From an uncultured Bacteroidales bacterium (lineage in GTDB: Bacteria > Bacteroidota > Bacteroidia > Bacteroidales > UBA932): a DNA stretch of 64,000 nucleotides. Made by a program: the position numbers and the translations under genes. This document shows positions 27,137 to 36,021 of this stretch, in pieces (the first letter of the stretch is position 1; each line of letters opens with the position of its first letter). The notes beneath the pieces were generated by a model. The model did not search any database. It saw nothing but the letters and a program-made list of their open reading frames with translations, and was not told the DNA's origin. The DNA is taken from the NCBI GenBank assembly GCA_944326245.1, contig CALVDF010000012.1, positions 1-64,000 of the forward strand, in the 5' to 3' direction.

Positions 27137-27670
27137 TTAAAGTTCCACTGTACTGTCACTGTCAAGCAACTCGCGAATAGACTCCATGACTGATGAGAAA
27201 TGTTCCTCGTCAAAGCCTTTTGCAGCATCGACGACAACACCGTCACGGTCTATAAGATAGGCTCTGGGAATGGTCTCGGTGGCAAAAAGGGAATATACCT
27301 TCCGCTCGGGATCCGGATAGAGCGCAAATGTGAAGTTCTTGGTCTTGTTGTACTCGGTCAGGTCTGCATCAGTATGCTCCCTGCCTACCACGACAAGTCG
27401 GAAATCCTCATCATCCTGGAACATCGGCAAGAGAGTATCCTGTATGGCGGCCAGTTCAAGCTGGCATGGAGGGCACCATGTGGCAAAGAAACAGAGGTAG
27501 GTTACCTTCCCCTTGATATCAGCTGATGAAATGTTTCCGAACACATCTGAACTCAGGGAGAATTCAGGAACGGTGTCACCGGCCTTTACGAGATCGGTAT
27601 CCTTTGTCGTCACACAGGATGCCGACAAGGCCAGTACAACGGCTGCCAGAATTTTCGGGATTCGCTTCAT
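27137..27670 (-). CDS. TlpA/ResA-like thioredoxin-fold lipoprotein
   Basis: 177 aa membrane-anchored disulfide oxidoreductase. The signal with lipobox LSASC sets Cys19 as the lipidated residue. The thioredoxin domain carries the redox motif C66-P-P-C69 in FFATWCPPCQLEL and a cis-Pro region (TIPRAYLIDRDGVVV). Such proteins reduce or thiol-transfer to periplasmic partners. It lies 27 nt after folD and 16 nt before the MlrC-like lipoprotein gene, so both lipoproteins may act together in the periplasm. This is inferred from proximity only. Confidence 0.9.
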   Translation of the reverse strand: MKRIPKILAAVVLALSASCVTTKDTDLVKAGDTVPEFSLSSDVFGNISSADIKGKVTYLCFFATWCPPCQLELAAIQDTLLPMFQDDEDFRLVVVGREHTDADLTEYNKTKNFTFALYPDPERKVYSLFATETIPRAYLIDRDGVVVDAAKGFDEEHFSSVMESIRELLDSDSTVEL

Positions 27671-27697
27671 GGTCTTTGGTTTTTACTTTTCAATTGC

Positions 27698-28582
27698 TTA
27701 ATTGCTCCCTTTGATTTTCAATTCTCTGGCCCTGAATGTATTTTTCATCAGCGAGATGATGGTCATGGGGCCGACACCTCCGGGAACAGGAGTGATGTAC
27801 GAGCACTTGGGTGCCACTGAGTCGAACTCCACGTCTCCCACGATACGGTAACCTTTCGCATTGTCAGCAGGGACTCGTGTTATACCCACGTCTATTACCA
27901 CCACACCCTCCTTTACCATATCCCCCTTCAGGAACTCGGGCACACCAAGGGCTGCGATTATGATGTCTGCACTCCTCGTGTATGAAGCGATGTCCTTTGT
28001 CCGGCTGTGGCACATGGTCACGGTACAGTCTCCAGGATATCCCTTGCGCGAAAGCAGGTTGGCTATAGGACGTCCCACGATATTGCTGCGGCCAAGCACC
28101 ACGCAGTGCTTGCCTGATGTCTCTATTCCATAATGCTCAAGCAGAAGAAGTATTCCGTATGGAGTGGCAGGAAGGAACGAATCCTCTCCGAGAGTCATGT
28201 GACCGACATTGACAGGATGGAACCCGTCCACATCCTTGAGGGGGGAGATGGCATTCAGCACCTTGTTCTCGTCGATGTGCTTGGGGAGAGGCAGCTGTAC
28301 TATGAAACCGTCCACATCGTCATCCTCGTTGAGCTTCCGTATTTCCCCGAGGAGCTCTTCCTCTGACACAGTGTCGGGAAATGTAAGCAATGTGGATTTG
28401 AATCCTACTGCTGCACAGGCTTTTTCCTTGTTTGCAACATATGTCTTGCTGGCTCCGTTCTCACCTACCAGCACAGCCACCAGATGGGGAGGCCTCTCCC
28501 CTGCCGCTACCATCTCAGCGACCTTGGCTGCTATCTCTTTTTTTACGGCCTCTGCCGTTTCCTTTCCGTTTAAAAGAATCAT
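27698..28582 (-). CDS. folD: Bifunctional methylenetetrahydrofolate dehydrogenase/cyclohydrolase FolD
   Basis: Interconverts 5,10-methylene-, methenyl- and 10-formyl-tetrahydrofolate with NADP+, supplying one-carbon units for purines. Conserved features are [16 protein letters not shown] (the catalytic Lys lies shortly after Y), [13 protein letters not shown], the NADP-binding [14 protein letters not shown], and [10 protein letters not shown] near the C-terminus. The 294 aa length is standard. It follows ffh by 27 nt and precedes the TlpA-like gene by 27 nt. Confidence 0.97.
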   Translation of the reverse strand: MILLNGKETAEAVKKEIAAKVAEMVAAGERPPHLVAVLVGENGASKTYVANKEKACAAVGFKSTLLTFPDTVSEEELLGEIRKLNEDDDVDGFIVQLPLPKHIDENKVLNAISPLKDVDGFHPVNVGHMTLGEDSFLPATPYGILLLLEHYGIETSGKHCVVLGRSNIVGRPIANLLSRKGYPGDCTVTMCHSRTKDIASYTRSADIIIAALGVPEFLKGDMVKEGVVVIDVGITRVPADNAKGYRIVGDVEFDSVAPKCSYITPVPGGVGPMTIISLMKNTFRARELKIKGSN

Positions 28583-28609
28583 ATAGGTACTGTTTTGATT
28601 GTCCTTGTT

Positions 28610-29944
28610 TTATCTGCGTTTCATACCCTTTGCCGACTTGATCGCATTGCGGACACCGCCGGAAGCTACATTTTTCATAATCTTGCGGGTACCTTCGAAC
28701 TGCTTGAGCAGACGGTTCACGTCGGCAATCGTGGTACCGCTTCCGTCTGCAATCCTGCGGCGGCGCGATCCGTTTATTATCGCCGGATTCTCCCTCTCGT
28801 ACGGTGTCATGGAGAGGATTATGGCCTCCACGCTCTTGAACGAATTGTTGTCTATGTCCACATCCTTGAGAGCCTTGCCCACACCGGGGATCATGGATGC
28901 CAGATCCTTGATATTGCCCATCTTCTTGATCTGCTGTATCTGCTGATAGAAGTCCCAGAGATTGAACTGGTTCTTCGCAAGTTTCTTCGCAAGTTTGCGT
29001 GCCTCCTGCTCGTCGTATTGTTCCTGAGCCTTTTCCACCAGAGAGACCACATCTCCCATACCCAGGATACGGTCCGCTATACGGTCAGGGTGGAATACGT
29101 CGAGGGCCTCCATCTTCTCGCCGGAACTGATGAACTTGATGGGCTTGTTCACCACTGCCTTGACGGAAAGGGCGGCACCTCCTCTGGTATCACCGTCCAT
29201 CTTTGTAAGTACCACCCCGTCGAAGTCCAGACGGTCATTGAAGGCCTTTGCCGTCTCCACGGCATCCTGACCTGTCATGGCATCCACCACGAACAGGGTC
29301 TCCGTAGGCTTCACCGCATCCTTGATGGCAGCTATCTCGTCCATCATCTCCTCGTCCACCGCCAGACGGCCCGCGGTATCGACAATAACCAGCGAATAGT
29401 TCTCCTTGACAGCATAGGCCACAGCATCGCGTGCTATCTTGACCGGATCCTTGACACCGTCTTCCGAATACACGAACACGTCTATCTGACTTCCGAGCAC
29501 CTTCAGCTGGTCGATGGCCGCCGGCCTGTACACGTCCCCGGCCACCAGCATCACCTTGAGCCCCCTCTTGCTCTTGCAGTTGAGGGCCAGCTTGCCGCAG
29601 AACGTCGTCTTGCCGGATCCCTGAAGACCTGCAACCAGGACTATACCGGGCTTGCCTTTTATATTGATGTCCGATGCCGTACTGCCCATCAGGGTCACCA
29701 GCTCGTCATGGACTATCTTGATCATCATCTGGTCGGGACGTACGGCAGTAAGGACGTTCTGGCCCAAAGCCTTTGCCTTGACATCGTTGCAGAAGTCCTT
29801 GGCCACGCGGTAGCTCACGTCGGCATCCAGCAGGGCACGGCGCACCTCCTTCAGAGTCTCAGCTATGTTTATCTCGGTTATACGGCCCTGGCCTTTGATT
29901 ATCTTGAACGATCTTTCTAATTTTTCGGTTAAATTCTCAAACAT
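28610..29944 (-). CDS. ffh: Signal recognition particle protein Ffh
   Basis: SRP54 GTPase that binds signal peptides of nascent membrane proteins with 4.5S RNA and docks to FtsY. The N domain is followed by the G domain with P-loop GLQGSGKTT, DTAGRLAVDEE, TKMDGDTRGGAALS and SSGEKMEALDVFHP. The methionine-rich M domain is about 295-444 (KKMGNIKDLASMIPG; SRRRRIADGSGT). At 444 aa it is full length. It is the first gene of its operon, with a TAAATTTG promoter 32 nt upstream of the ATG. Confidence 0.97.
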   Translation of the reverse strand: MFENLTEKLERSFKIIKGQGRITEINIAETLKEVRRALLDADVSYRVAKDFCNDVKAKALGQNVLTAVRPDQMMIKIVHDELVTLMGSTASDINIKGKPGIVLVAGLQGSGKTTFCGKLALNCKSKRGLKVMLVAGDVYRPAAIDQLKVLGSQIDVFVYSEDGVKDPVKIARDAVAYAVKENYSLVIVDTAGRLAVDEEMMDEIAAIKDAVKPTETLFVVDAMTGQDAVETAKAFNDRLDFDGVVLTKMDGDTRGGAALSVKAVVNKPIKFISSGEKMEALDVFHPDRIADRILGMGDVVSLVEKAQEQYDEQEARKLAKKLAKNQFNLWDFYQQIQQIKKMGNIKDLASMIPGVGKALKDVDIDNNSFKSVEAIILSMTPYERENPAIINGSRRRRIADGSGTTIADVNRLLKQFEGTRKIMKNVASGGVRNAIKSAKGMKRR

Positions 29945-29976
29945 ACCGTGAATCTTGCGTTTTGTTAAATAATCCG

Positions 29977-29984
29977 CAAATTTA
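29977..29984 (-). promoter_or_regulatory. ffh promoter -7 element (TAAATTTG on minus strand)
   Basis: The plus strand reads CAAATTTA. It is 32 nt upstream of ffh and divergent to the element at 30018-30025. Confidence 0.5.
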
Positions 29985-30017
29985 TTAAAAAAAGGTGAGA
30001 CACTGCCTTGAATTTTC

Positions 30018-30025
30018 TAAATTTG
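30018..30025 (+). promoter_or_regulatory. -7 element (TAAATTTG) for the deoxyhypusine-synthase-like operon
   Basis: TAnnTTTG match 25 nt before the ATG at 30051. No good -33 TTTG is seen at 19-21 nt. Confidence 0.5.
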
Positions 30026-30050
30026 CGGCACGATTAAAAACAACAGAAAA

Positions 30051-31025
30051 ATGGAAAGAGGACCTATCTCAAAATTCATCACTCATCACTACCGCCATTT
30101 CAACTCGGCGACCCTCGTAGATGCCGCAAAGGCATATGACGACCTCATGAACCGGGGCGGCAAGATGATGCTGGCAATGGCGGGAGCCATGAGTACCGCC
30201 GAGCTCGGTATCTCTCTGGCAGAGATGATACGTCAGGGCAAATTCTCCATCGTATCCTGCTCGGCCAACAACCTTGAGGAGGATATCATGAACCTCGTGG
30301 CACACTCACACTACAAGAGAGTTCCCAACTACCGTGACCTGACTCCCGAGCAGGAACACGAACTGCTGGAAAACAAAATGAACCGCGTTACCGACACCTG
30401 TATCCCCGAAGAAGAAGCTTTCAGAAGACTGGAGCATCACCTCGTGGAGGTATGGAACGACATGAAGGCCAAGGGCGAGAGACTCTTCCCCTGGGAAGTG
30501 ATCTACAGACTGCTGCGTAGCGGAGTGCTCGAACAGTACTACGAGATAGACCCCAAGGACAGCTGGGTCCTCGCAGCCTGCGAAAAGAACATTCCCATCG
30601 TAGTGCCCGCCTGGGAAGACTGTACTACAGCCAACATCTTCACGGCACACTGCATCAGGGGTGAGTTCGACACCAACATGATCAAGAACGGTATCGAGAC
30701 CATGATCTATCTCACCGAATGGTACAGGGCCAATTCAGGCGGAGCAGGCGTAGGCTTCTTCCAGATCGGAGGCGGTACTGCCGGTGACTTCCCCATCTGC
30801 GTAGTGCCCATGATGGCTCAGGACCTCGAGTGGAAGGACGTTCCCCTCTGGTCATATTTCTGCCAGATTTCCGACTCCACCACTTCATACGGCTCATATT
30901 CAGGTGCCGTTCCCAACGAGAAGATTACATGGGGCAAGCTTTCAAAGGACACCCCGCGCTTCATCGTCGAGTCCGATGCTACCATCGTGGCTCCGCTGAT
31001 TTTCGCGTATGTCCTCGGCTGGTAA
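30051..31025 (+). CDS. Deoxyhypusine synthase-like protein
   Basis: 324 aa member of the deoxyhypusine synthase (DHS) family, NAD-dependent enzymes that transfer an aminobutyl group from spermidine. Eukaryotic and archaeal DHS modify eIF5A/aIF5A, which bacteria lack, so this protein probably acts on a small amine (homospermidine- or spermidine-synthase-like chemistry) or on another partner. Family traits are an N-terminal GKMMLAMAGAMSTAELG nucleotide-site segment, SCSANNLEED, GGAGVGFFQIGGGTAGDF, and the C-terminal WGKL whose Lys296 aligns with the imine-forming lysine of human DHS (WGKI). The glycosyltransferase gene begins inside its last 17 nt. Confidence 0.88.
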   Translation: MERGPISKFITHHYRHFNSATLVDAAKAYDDLMNRGGKMMLAMAGAMSTAELGISLAEMIRQGKFSIVSCSANNLEEDIMNLVAHSHYKRVPNYRDLTPEQEHELLENKMNRVTDTCIPEEEAFRRLEHHLVEVWNDMKAKGERLFPWEVIYRLLRSGVLEQYYEIDPKDSWVLAACEKNIPIVVPAWEDCTTANIFTAHCIRGEFDTNMIKNGIETMIYLTEWYRANSGGAGVGFFQIGGGTAGDFPICVVPMMAQDLEWKDVPLWSYFCQISDSTTSYGSYSGAVPNEKITWGKLSKDTPRFIVESDATIVAPLIFAYVLGW

Positions 31026-32691
31026 AAGGTTATTCATAGTTTTCATTATATGCTGGGTCGCTGCGGACCTCCTTCAGGCACTTCTGATGGAGGTTCACAG
31101 CGACGAAGCTTATTATTTCCTGTACGGTCAATATCCTGCGCTGGGCTACTATGACCATCCGCCCATGGTGGGATGGATGACGGCATTGGGTTCGATGCTG
31201 TACGGAGCCAGCAACCTTGGCATCCGCCTGTTCACTGTTCTTGCACATGCCATCACAATCGTTATCATCTGGAATATTGCCGGACTCAAGAATCCTGACG
31301 GCCGGCAGGTCAAACTATTCTTCATTGTTGCAGCATCCTGCATAATGTTCCAGGTATATGGATTCATGACCACTCCCGATCCTTGGCTGCTGCTGTTCAC
31401 TGCTTTATTTCTGTATGCGTACAAAAGGTTTCTGGAGCGGGAGACATGGAGCAACACCCTGCTGCTGGCAATGGCAATGGCCGGCATGCTGTACAGCAAG
31501 TACCACGGTGTACTGATTATCCTTATTACTGTTGTATCCAATCCAAGACTGACACTCAGGCCAAAAGCCTGGGCAGCTGTCTTGCTGACTGCCGTCCTTA
31601 TGCTGCCGCATCTGTGGTGGCAGATTGCCAATGATTTTCCAGCCGTACGGTATCACCTGTCTGCCAGAAGCACAGGATTCAGTTTCGGGGATATGCTCGG
31701 ATACCTTCCGGTTCAGCTGGCTGTATTCAACCCGGTGACAATATACGCCTTTCTCCTCATTCTGACCGGAGCCCGCCGATCACGGGACCAGTTCGAAAAA
31801 ACATGCCGGTACCTCGTTGTCGGCTTCATCGCATTTTTCTTTCTTATGACCCTCAAGGGACATGTGGAGCCACAATGGACTGTCGCGGCATCAGTCCCTC
31901 TGATATCAGTCGTATTCTCCCGTTCCCTCGATTCCACAAGACTTCAAAGTCTGGCCTGGAAATGGATTCTGCCGACAATAGGGTTGACTGTCATTGCCAG
32001 GATACTCCTGATCACGCCCCTTTTGCCACAGAGTCTGGGTTTCCATGGTAAAAAGGCGCAGTATGATGCTCTTGCCGGAAAGACAGGTACAGATACACCC
32101 GTAGTATTCTGCAGCTCTTTCCAGAATCCGTCGCTGTTCCGGTTCTTTACCGGAGGACAGGCCACAGCCCTGAGTTCCGTCACCACACGCACCACCCAGT
32201 TCGATATCTGGAGATGGGAGGAACAGTGGACGGGTCAGCCGGTATGGATGGTAAACAGGGAAATGGACCGTATCGAAAAAATAAACTGCTTCCAGTCAGC
32301 CAACCGCCTTAAAATCGAATATGCCATTACTGCCGTTCCGAAGGATTGGCCGCTGATATCCCCGGGAGACAGCATTTCGCTCGATTTCACGATATCGAAT
32401 CCTAATCCGTACGCCGTAGACCTCCTGCATCCGGAGCTGCCGCTGGAGCTGAAGGCCGCATTCACCGAGCACAAGCGGGTCGCCATCCGGAGCGGAGTCT
32501 GCACCATGTCGTCCACAGCACTCCCTCCGGCCGATGCTGAATCTCCATCAAAAATTACAGGGACATTTACATTTACCGTTCCTGACATGGAACTAAGGAA
32601 AAATGTAAAACTGGGCCTTGTCCTCGACAACGGGATGTGCGCCCCCCTACTCTCACCCCAGACCAAGGCAATATACCATGATAATAGATAA
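31009..32691 (+). CDS. ArnT/GT39-like membrane glycosyltransferase
   Basis: 560 aa polytopic GT-C-fold glycosyltransferase that would transfer a sugar from a polyprenyl-phosphate donor to a periplasmic acceptor such as lipid A or protein. After the first membrane helix comes the periplasmic SDEAYY motif (catalytic Asp32/Glu33 region), then GYYDHPPMVGW. About ten further helices run to about residue 350, and a soluble C-terminal domain (about 360-560) follows. ATG at 31009 is needed for the first helix and overlaps the DHS-like gene by 17 nt. A GtrA-like flippase-type gene overlaps its 3' end by 14 nt, a pairing common for undecaprenyl-phosphate-linked sugar transfer. Confidence 0.82.
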   Translation: MSSAGKRLFIVFIICWVAADLLQALLMEVHSDEAYYFLYGQYPALGYYDHPPMVGWMTALGSMLYGASNLGIRLFTVLAHAITIVIIWNIAGLKNPDGRQVKLFFIVAASCIMFQVYGFMTTPDPWLLLFTALFLYAYKRFLERETWSNTLLLAMAMAGMLYSKYHGVLIILITVVSNPRLTLRPKAWAAVLLTAVLMLPHLWWQIANDFPAVRYHLSARSTGFSFGDMLGYLPVQLAVFNPVTIYAFLLILTGARRSRDQFEKTCRYLVVGFIAFFFLMTLKGHVEPQWTVAASVPLISVVFSRSLDSTRLQSLAWKWILPTIGLTVIARILLITPLLPQSLGFHGKKAQYDALAGKTGTDTPVVFCSSFQNPSLFRFFTGGQATALSSVTTRTTQFDIWRWEEQWTGQPVWMVNREMDRIEKINCFQSANRLKIEYAITAVPKDWPLISPGDSISLDFTISNPNPYAVDLLHPELPLELKAAFTEHKRVAIRSGVCTMSSTALPPADAESPSKITGTFTFTVPDMELRKNVKLGLVLDNGMCAPLLSPQTKAIYHDNR

Positions 32692-33067
32692 AACACTCAT
32701 ACTCAAGTTCCTCAAGTTCGGAGTAGTAGGCTGCTCAGGCATGATTGTGGATTTTGGCGTCACATGGCTGCTCAAGGAGAAAGCCAGGCTCAACAAATTC
32801 CTGTCCAACTCCATAGGCTTCATCCTCGCTGCCACAAACAATTACGTCTGGAACAGACTGTGGACATTCCACAGCGAGAATCAGGATATACCGACAGAAT
32901 ACCTGTCCTTCTTCATCATCTCACTTATCGGCCTGGGTATAAACAACCTCACTGTCTACATTCTGGCCGACAGGCTTAAATGGAATTTCTATTTTTCCAA
33001 GCTGTGTGCCACTGCCGTAGTCATGGTCTGGAACTTCACGATGAACATCCTGTTCACTTTCAGATAG
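32678..33067 (+). CDS. GtrA-family membrane protein
   Basis: 129 aa, four-helix protein of the GtrA family, thought to help move polyprenyl-phosphate-linked sugars across the membrane. The start at ATG 32678 begins MIIDKTLILKFLKFGVVG. The family hallmarks are GCSGMIVDFGVTWLL, the NSIGFILAATNNYVWNRLWTF motif with the conserved N-Y-x-x-N-R-x-W-T-F, and the last helix WNFTMNILFTFR. The gene overlaps the GT39-like gene by 14 nt and is the last of the operon. Confidence 0.88.
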   Translation: MIIDKTLILKFLKFGVVGCSGMIVDFGVTWLLKEKARLNKFLSNSIGFILAATNNYVWNRLWTFHSENQDIPTEYLSFFIISLIGLGINNLTVYILADRLKWNFYFSKLCATAVVMVWNFTMNILFTFR

Positions 33068-33095
33068 TCCATGCTGCCATGTACGCCACAATGCA

Positions 33096-34547
33096 TTATG
33101 CCGGCTGATGCTCCGGCCGGAGCAGGTCGAGCACAGTCTTGACCGGGTTGAACGTTATCAGCGGAACTTCTACAAACACCGTGTTCCAGTTGCTCATCGA
33201 GCCGTTCCAGAGCCCCGGCAGTTCCTGGGCCTTCAGCGGCCTGCCCTCGTAACTCTTGTGGCTTATGAAACCTGTTTCAGGATCCACGAAACGCTGAAGA
33301 TCGAACTTGGCTCCCAGATAATTGACTGTACAGCAGACCACATCCACCGGATTGAAGTGGGTAGAGCCTTTGAGCATGGCCACAGTGGCAGGGTCATTCA
33401 TGTCCAGCTGGGCCCCCTCAAGGATCTGCAGGGACGTCGCACCGTCTGCATCATACACGATATAAGGTCCTCCACCCGGCTCGCCTTCGTTCTTTACCAT
33501 ACCGCAGACACGGATGGGACGGTTGAGCTTGGCATGAAGATAACGTGGGTATATCTCTGCCGGAACTTCCGGCAGGACCACACAGAACTCCTGTTCCAGG
33601 AAGGCCCTGATCTCATCTGTCAGCCCCTTGTTTTCCTTTCCAGAAGCCATCATGTCATCCAAAGCGACAAGATATCCATATATCCTGTCCCTTACTTCCA
33701 GCAGTCTGCCGGCCAGGACCTTCTTCCACGTCACAGTCTCGTCCAGAAGTCTCTGATGCACCACATTGTCGATATTCTTGAGGAAAATGATATCCCCGTC
33801 CACTGCAGCCAGATTGCCCAGCAGGGCTCCGTGTCCTCCGGGACGGTAGAGGGGCTTGCCGTCTTCCTTCAGGAAAGGAGTGTTGTCCTCATTGACGGCA
33901 ATGATGTCTGTCGCCGGATCCTGTACGCTGAAAGAGATATCGTACCTGCAGCCGAAACGTTCCTCATACTTGGCCACCGTATCCTGCAGGATTTTCTCGA
34001 AACCGGCCTGATGTGCAGGCGAGACGGTGAAATGTATCTTCACTTTGCCCGAGGCACTGCGCGCATACATGGCTCCCTCCACCAGATGTTCTTCGAAAGC
34101 TGTCCGCACTTCATCCCTGTACCTGTGGAAAAGCACCTGTCCCTTAGGTCTGTTGCCATAGTCGAGCCCAGGTTTGCCGCTTGCCGATGCTCCCTGCCCG
34201 ATCACATGGTCCAGGACAGCATACGGAGTGAGGCCTTCGAAATCCTCCTTGGAGTAAAAGGCGAACCTGCCGATATTGTCTACAAACTTGCGGGCCTTTG
34301 AATCCGGTCCCAGGGACTTGCCGGAAGCCAGTACATCCCTGCCCTCGAAGAGATCCTTGAACATACGGGATGCGGCACCCGATGCCGGCACAAACTTCAC
34401 GACTTCTCCCTGAAACCTGCCATATCTGTCAATAGCCTCCTGACGCGCCTTGGCGTCCAGGACCTGAATTCCCTTTGAAGGGGTAGCGGCCGCTGCCATC
34501 TTTAAAAAGGGAAAACCCTTCCTGAAATTTTCGATAAACCTGTCCAT
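33096..34547 (-). CDS. DUF4301 family protein
   Basis: 483 aa soluble protein of the Bacteroidota-enriched DUF4301 family. The start was set at ATG 34547 (MDRFIENFRKGFPF); the longer open frame upstream has no convincing start and runs into the DUF721 gene. Visible segments include VKFVPASGAASRMFKDL (nucleotidyltransferase-like G-A-A-S-R near residue 55), RPGGHGALLGNLAAVDGDIIFLKNIDNVV and CCTVNYLG. The GG-H-GALL followed by a D-I-I-x-x-x-N-x-D pattern recalls UDP-sugar pyrophosphorylases, so a sugar-nucleotide-transferase-like fold is a reasonable guess, not a proof. It follows recF and DUF721 on the same strand. Confidence 0.72.
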   Translation of the reverse strand: MDRFIENFRKGFPFLKMAAAATPSKGIQVLDAKARQEAIDRYGRFQGEVVKFVPASGAASRMFKDLFEGRDVLASGKSLGPDSKARKFVDNIGRFAFYSKEDFEGLTPYAVLDHVIGQGASASGKPGLDYGNRPKGQVLFHRYRDEVRTAFEEHLVEGAMYARSASGKVKIHFTVSPAHQAGFEKILQDTVAKYEERFGCRYDISFSVQDPATDIIAVNEDNTPFLKEDGKPLYRPGGHGALLGNLAAVDGDIIFLKNIDNVVHQRLLDETVTWKKVLAGRLLEVRDRIYGYLVALDDMMASGKENKGLTDEIRAFLEQEFCVVLPEVPAEIYPRYLHAKLNRPIRVCGMVKNEGEPGGGPYIVYDADGATSLQILEGAQLDMNDPATVAMLKGSTHFNPVDVVCCTVNYLGAKFDLQRFVDPETGFISHKSYEGRPLKAQELPGLWNGSMSNWNTVFVEVPLITFNPVKTVLDLLRPEHQPA

Positions 34548-34593
34548 ATTGCCTAGTTTTAAGTTTTCATTGGAATGTACTTGCTTATCCGAC

Positions 34594-34884
34594 TCACCTG
34601 AGTACAATTTTCCTGAGCGGAGCCCCGGGAAGCCTGGAATTGATAGTACTGATGATCCCCGGAAGATTGTAATACAGCATGTTCCTGACAGAAGACGAGG
34701 ACATGCGGCAATACAGGATTCCATCCCGGAAATAAATGTCCCGTGTCGCTGCAGCAACCCTGGGGCCTACAGCCTGGTTCCAGACGTCACAGACATCCAG
34801 TCCCTGCATCCTTTCGGCAAGACCTGATTCCCGGACATATTCCTTCAGGACCTCTCCCAGCAGTTTCTCCCCTATCCGTTGCAT
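34594..34884 (-). CDS. DUF721 (DciA-like) protein
   Basis: 96 aa DUF721 domain: a helical N-terminus (IGEKLLGEVLKEYVRE), then DVCDVWNQAVGPRVAAATRDIYFRDGILYCRMSSS and a final PGAPLRKIVLR. DUF721/DciA proteins are the ancestral loaders of the replicative helicase in bacteria lacking DnaC/DnaI. Its first 13 nt overlap the end of recF, and this recF-DUF721 adjacency supports a DNA-replication role. This version is compact, with no extended C-terminal tail. Confidence 0.82.
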   Translation of the reverse strand: MQRIGEKLLGEVLKEYVRESGLAERMQGLDVCDVWNQAVGPRVAAATRDIYFRDGILYCRMSSSSVRNMLYYNLPGIISTINSRLPGAPLRKIVLR

Positions 34885-35981
34885 GTCTCCTCCTGTTCGG
34901 TTACCACTCCTCCGCTCACATGGAAAAACCGGCCCTGATCCGTTATGCCTCCGACGATGCTTCTCAGCCTGCCTTCATCAGTGTCCGTAATGAATATCTG
35001 CCCGAAATCCCCTTCCACCACCATTCTGATGAGAGCCGAGACCCTGACCGCATCCAGCTTGTCGAAAAGATCGTCGAACAGCAATATCGGACGTACATCC
35101 CTTTCCTGTCTCATGACCTGGTACTGGGCCATCTTCAATGCAATCAGAAAAGACTTCTGCTGTCCCTGTGAAGCACATTTACGCAAAGGATGACCGTCCA
35201 TTGACAGCTCAAGATCGTCGCGCTGGATTCCCGCCGTAGTATATCCCATAATCCTGTCCTTGGGCAGACTCATTGCAAACAGATCAGCAACTCCCGCCTT
35301 GTCCAGATCGGAGCGGTAGCGGATACCGATCTTTTCCCGCCCTCCTGATATCAGTGAATAGAACTCTTCGGCCCTGGATGCCAGCATTTCCGCTGCCTCC
35401 CTCCTCTTTCCGTAAACATACGCGGCCGGCGAATGCATGCGTTCCGAGATTGTCTCCATAAGAAGGTCCGGAGTCCCCTCCTGCCTTAAAGCGGCATTGC
35501 GCTGCTTGAGCAGACTGTTGTATGCAGAGACACTCCGGAGATACTCCATATCGATCTGCGAAATCATCATGTTGAGGAACCTCCTGCGCTCCTCGCCTGA
35601 ATCGTTGATCAGGGAGATATCGGAAGGGGCCGTCATGACCACGGGTATACGTCCGATATGCTCGGAAAGACGCCTGTATGCCTTGCCGTTCCTCTTCACG
35701 GTCTTGTTGCCGTCCGAACGTACCGACACCGCTATGTCTTCTTCTGCATCACCGTCCTGATACGTACCGTGCAGAACTGCCTCGTTCTTCCCGTAGGTGT
35801 ATGTAAACCTGTCACTGGACGAAAGAAAACTTCTCGTCATGGAAAGGTAGTGCACGGCATCCAGAAGACAAGTCTTCCCCTCCCCGTTGTTGCCGCATAT
35901 ACAGTTGATTTTAGGAGAGAAAGATATGTCTGCTTCGGTTATATTCTTGAAATCCCTTACGATGATTCTCCGTAGATACAT
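34872..35981 (-). CDS. recF: DNA replication and repair protein RecF
   Basis: SMC-like ATPase that directs RecOR-mediated RecA loading at single-strand gaps. It has Walker A GNNGEGKT (30-37), an ABC-like signature around RKCASQGQQKSFLIALKM, and Walker B PILLFDDLFDKLD. At 369 aa it is standard. A TATCTTTG promoter lies 18 nt upstream of the ATG, close to a 28-bp palindrome shared with the divergent TPR gene. DUF721 overlaps its 3' end. Confidence 0.96.
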   Translation of the reverse strand: MYLRRIIVRDFKNITEADISFSPKINCICGNNGEGKTCLLDAVHYLSMTRSFLSSSDRFTYTYGKNEAVLHGTYQDGDAEEDIAVSVRSDGNKTVKRNGKAYRRLSEHIGRIPVVMTAPSDISLINDSGEERRRFLNMMISQIDMEYLRSVSAYNSLLKQRNAALRQEGTPDLLMETISERMHSPAAYVYGKRREAAEMLASRAEEFYSLISGGREKIGIRYRSDLDKAGVADLFAMSLPKDRIMGYTTAGIQRDDLELSMDGHPLRKCASQGQQKSFLIALKMAQYQVMRQERDVRPILLFDDLFDKLDAVRVSALIRMVVEGDFGQIFITDTDEGRLRSIVGGITDQGRFFHVSGGVVTEQEETCNG

Positions 35982-35999
35982 TATTCCTTGTTTATTCTA

Positions 36000-36007
36000 C
36001 AAAGATA
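36000..36007 (-). promoter_or_regulatory. recF promoter -7 element (TATCTTTG on minus strand)
   Basis: The plus strand reads CAAAGATA. It is 18 nt upstream of recF and divergent to the element at 36053-36060. Confidence 0.5.
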
Positions 36008-36021
36008 GAATAATTTATTGT

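Noticed and set aside
28595..29920. 441-codon open frame antisense to ffh
   Set aside because: Long only because of the ffh codon bias; the Ffh GTPase motifs are on the other strand.
33108..34301. 397-codon open frame antisense to DUF4301
   Set aside because: No domain features; DUF4301 on the minus strand has a normal start and length.
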